Origin: Calamus simplicifolius
Lineage: Eukaryota; Streptophyta; Magnoliopsida; Arecales; Arecaceae
NCBI GenBank assembly: GCA_900491605.1
Contig: UESW01004075.1
Span: forward strand, 1,447,511 to 1,511,510
Direction: 5' to 3'
DNA: 64,000 bases
Under the pieces are notes generated by a model. It saw only the letters and a list, made by a program, of their open reading frames with translations. It ran no database searches and was not told the DNA's origin. This document shows, in pieces, positions 61,680-64,000 of this stretch. Made by a program: the position numbers and the translations under genes. Each line of letters begins with the position of its first letter. The first letter of the stretch is position 1.

Positions 61680-62313
61680 TGTTGGGCCTATGGCCAAATT
61701 TGTTTAGCCCATTAGGGTAAAAGGGAGCACCACTCCTTTTTCTGTCAGGATCTTTTTTCTCTCTTTAAAGGGAGCAGCTACCAAGAAGAAAAAAAAAAAA
61801 AGAGGTGGTGAGCAGCCATCTTTTCATTTTTTTTTCTTTCCGTAGCATCCACCAGTTTTGTGTGGAAGGAAACGATCAAAAGAACGAAGCATTGGAGGAT
61901 TCATGAGATTTCTTGAGGGCTCTTCTGTGACTTCGTGAGCCGTGAGCGTGGAAAGAAGGCTTCGTTAACGTGAAGGCGGGTGAAGAAAAAAAGAAGAGAA
62001 GAAGAAAAGAAGGGAAGAAAATAAGAAGGTAACTCAGAAGACCGTATTTTTCAGTGACATAATCATTATATCCCTATTATTCTCTTGTGATTGTTTCTCA
62101 AGTCCAGGCAAGGAACTTTGAGACTTGGATATTTATTATTCTATAGTGGATCTTCTTTTTGGCTTTCCCGTGATTTTTTTTCCTTTATCTTGGAGGGATT
62201 TTCTATGTAAATTTTGATGTTTCTATGATTGTGTGGTTTGCACATTTTATTTATTATTCCATTGCATATTACGATCTGCTAGTATTTGCTCATATACGTA
62301 TTCTTTCCCATCA
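61680..62313 (+). repeat. Putative 5' LTR of a Ty1/copia element
   Basis: Begins TGTTGGGCCTATGG and ends in CA two bases before the primer-binding site, giving 634 bp. A CTCTTTAAAGGG motif near 61761 could act as a TATA-like element, followed by GA-rich leader sequence. The partner LTR lies outside the window, so the left border is inferred from the TG start only. Confidence 0.65.
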
Positions 62314-62315
62314 AC

Positions 62316-62328
62316 TGGTATCAGAGCC
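62316..62328 (+). other. Primer-binding site, initiator tRNA-Met type
   Basis: TGGTATCAGAGCC, fully complementary to the 3' end of initiator tRNA-Met, two bases after the putative LTR end. Confidence 0.92.
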
Positions 62329-62350
62329 TGTGAATTTTTGTGTGCGAGCA

Positions 62351-64000
62351 TGGAGACCGATAAACTCTCTTTTATTTTGTATGAATTTTTGTATGCTTGG
62401 ATCATGTTAGATCGGAAAGCAGTCGGTTTTATTCGGCAGTGGTTGGATGATAGTGTCTTTCACCATGTTTCCACTGAGACTTCTGCAAACTCTCTTTGGA
62501 AAAAGTTAGAAAGTCTATATGAGAGAAAAACTGCTGGCAACAAGGCTTTCTTGATCAGAAAACTAGTGAATTTGAAATATAAAGAGGGTGCTTCTATTGC
62601 TGCGCATTTGAATGAAATGCAGAGTATTCATAACCAGTTATCCTCTATGAAAATATCTCTTGATGATGAGTTGTAGGCATTGTTACTTCTCAGTTCATTG
62701 CCAGAAAGTTGGGAGACACTGGTAGTTTCCCTCAGTAATTCTGCACTAGACGGTGTTGTCACCATGAGTCAAGTAACAGGCAGTTTGTTGAATGAGGAGT
62801 TGAGAAGGAAGAATTAAGCAACTTCTCAGATTGATTCACAGGCACTTGTCTCAGAGAATAGAGGACGGTCGAAGTCTAGAAATAGAGACAATTCATACAA
62901 GGGTAGAAGCAAATCAAGGTCAAGAAAAGATATTACTTGCTACAACTATGGTGAGAAAGGGCACTACAAGAATCAGTGTAAGAAGCCTAAGAAGAGTAAG
63001 AAAAAGAGAAAAGAAGTGAGGATACAGAGTCAAAGGAGAATATCATAGTTACTGTGCAGAGTGATGATTATTTGATTTTGTCTACTTATGATGGTATCTT
63101 CTCATGTGAGTATCAGAATCATGAGTGGGTGATTGACTCAGGTGCTTCTTATCATGCTACACCACGGAAGGAGTTTTTTTTTCTACCTATAGGACTGAAA
63201 ATTTTAGTGTTGTCAAGATGGGAAATCAAGGCACAATAGACATCATTGGTATGGGTGACATCCATATGAAGACCAATCTTGACTGTAAGTTGGTGCTCAA
63301 GGATGTAAGGCATGTGGCTGACTTGAGGTTAAATTTAATCTCAGTTGGAAGACTTGATGATGAAGACTTTGATAGCAGATTTTATAAAGGGCAATGGAAG
63401 CTCAGTAAAGGTTCACTTGTTGTAGCCAGTGGGAAGAAATGTTACACTTTGTATAGGTTGCAAGCTAAAGCTTATGGTGAACAGTTGAATGCTACAGAGA
63501 AAGACTTTAACATGGAGTTATGGTATAAACGACTAGGACACATGAGTGAGAAGGGACTGCAAGTTCTTTCCAAGGGAGAAGTTCTACCAGACTTCAAAGG
63601 TGTACATCTGAACCCATGTGTTGATTGTTTGGTTTGCAAGCAACATAGAGTTTCTTTTGCTAGTCCTGCTTTGTCTAGAAAAATGCATGTTTTGGATCGT
63701 GTCTATACAATTGTTTGTGGTCCTCTTAGGATAAAAACTCCTAGTGAATCAGTTAATGTTCCAGGTATCAGTGGTGCACTTTATTTTGTCACTTTTATAG
63801 ATGATTTTTCAGAAAAGTTTGGGTCTATGGTTTGAAAACCAAAGATCAGGTTATTAATGTCTTCAAAGAGTTTCATGCCAGAGTTGAAAGAGAGACAGGA
63901 AAGAAATTGAAATGCATAAGGTCAGATAATGTGGTGAATACACAGGGTTATTTGATAATTATTGCAGGTCACATGGCATTCAGCATGAGATGACAGTACC
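62351..64000 (+). pseudogene. Ty1/copia gag-pol, decayed, continuing beyond window
   Basis: Gag begins METDKLSFIL and runs through DRKAVGFIRQWLDDSVFHHV, LWKKLESLYERKTAGNKAFL to DDEL, then TAG at 62674 with the frame continuing ALLLLSSLPESWETL. The zinc knuckle reads CYNYGEKGHYKNQC, so its second cysteine is tyrosine. The protease site WVIDSGASYHATP is present (63130-63170). A T-run near 63175-63185 shifts the frame into the pre-integrase and integrase part. There the first zinc-binding histidine is tyrosine (LWYKRLGHM), and the first catalytic aspartate of integrase is lost (YTIVCGPL), while FIDDFS is kept. A further frameshift lies near 63815. The element is inactive. The reverse transcriptase would be beyond the right edge. 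Confidence 0.9.

Noticed and set aside
1..64000. CRISPR arrays, bacterial operons, riboswitches
   Set aside because: Nuclear plant DNA; tandem repeats present are satellites without CRISPR spacing, and no bacterial gene organisation exists.

Overview
This is a 64 kb stretch of plant nuclear DNA, most likely from a monocot. The evidence is AT-rich intergenic sequence, spliced genes with plant-only families (FCS-like zinc finger, F-box/kelch SKIP30 type, organellar mTERF), and dense plant retroelements. The mTERF gene falls steeply in GC from its 5' to its 3' end, which is typical of monocots. Abundant GTACC-type dispersed repeats would fit a palm-like genome, but I cannot prove the genus.

Layout. 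1-10.4 kb: AT-rich, no supportable gene. 10.4-14.1 kb: a repeat-rich block with a 51-bp satellite, surrounding a broken intronless copy of an ethanolamine-phosphate cytidylyltransferase (PECT1) gene. 14.8-15.3 kb: a GC-rich island with G-box/ABRE motifs and no ORF. 15.4-15.9 kb: a TIR element. 17.1-18.0 kb: a ~92-bp tandem repeat and a 5'-truncated L1-type LINE tail with poly-A and target-site duplication (TSD). 18.3-22.3 kb (+): an FCS-like zinc finger (FLZ) gene of two coding exons; its intron carries an RTE-type LINE 3' fragment. 27.2-28.2 kb (-): a SKIP30-like F-box/kelch gene, convergent with the FLZ gene. 28.3-36.9 kb: non-coding, possibly the long 5'UTR intron and promoter of SKIP30; it holds a 101-bp RTE 5'-end insertion with a perfect TSD. 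37.0-46.3 kb (-): a near full-length degenerate RTE LINE split by a 6.1 kb Ty3/gypsy chromovirus with its own 5-bp TSD. 47 kb: a Helitron-like 3' end. 48-54 kb: non-coding with old duplications. 54.8-56.3 kb (-): an mTERF-family gene with one base missing. 57.6-57.9 kb: a 25-bp minisatellite. 61.7-64 kb (+): the 5' half of a decayed Ty1/copia element running off the window.

Only two genes look clearly intact (FLZ and SKIP30-like); the mTERF gene is intact apart from one single-base frameshift. They share no pathway that I can see. The main story is transposition: three RTE copies (full length, 3'-only, 5'-only), one L1 tail, one nested chromovirus, one copia element, a TIR element and a probable Helitron. 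Several have target-site duplications readable directly in the sequence. I found no evidence of a novel multi-gene system.
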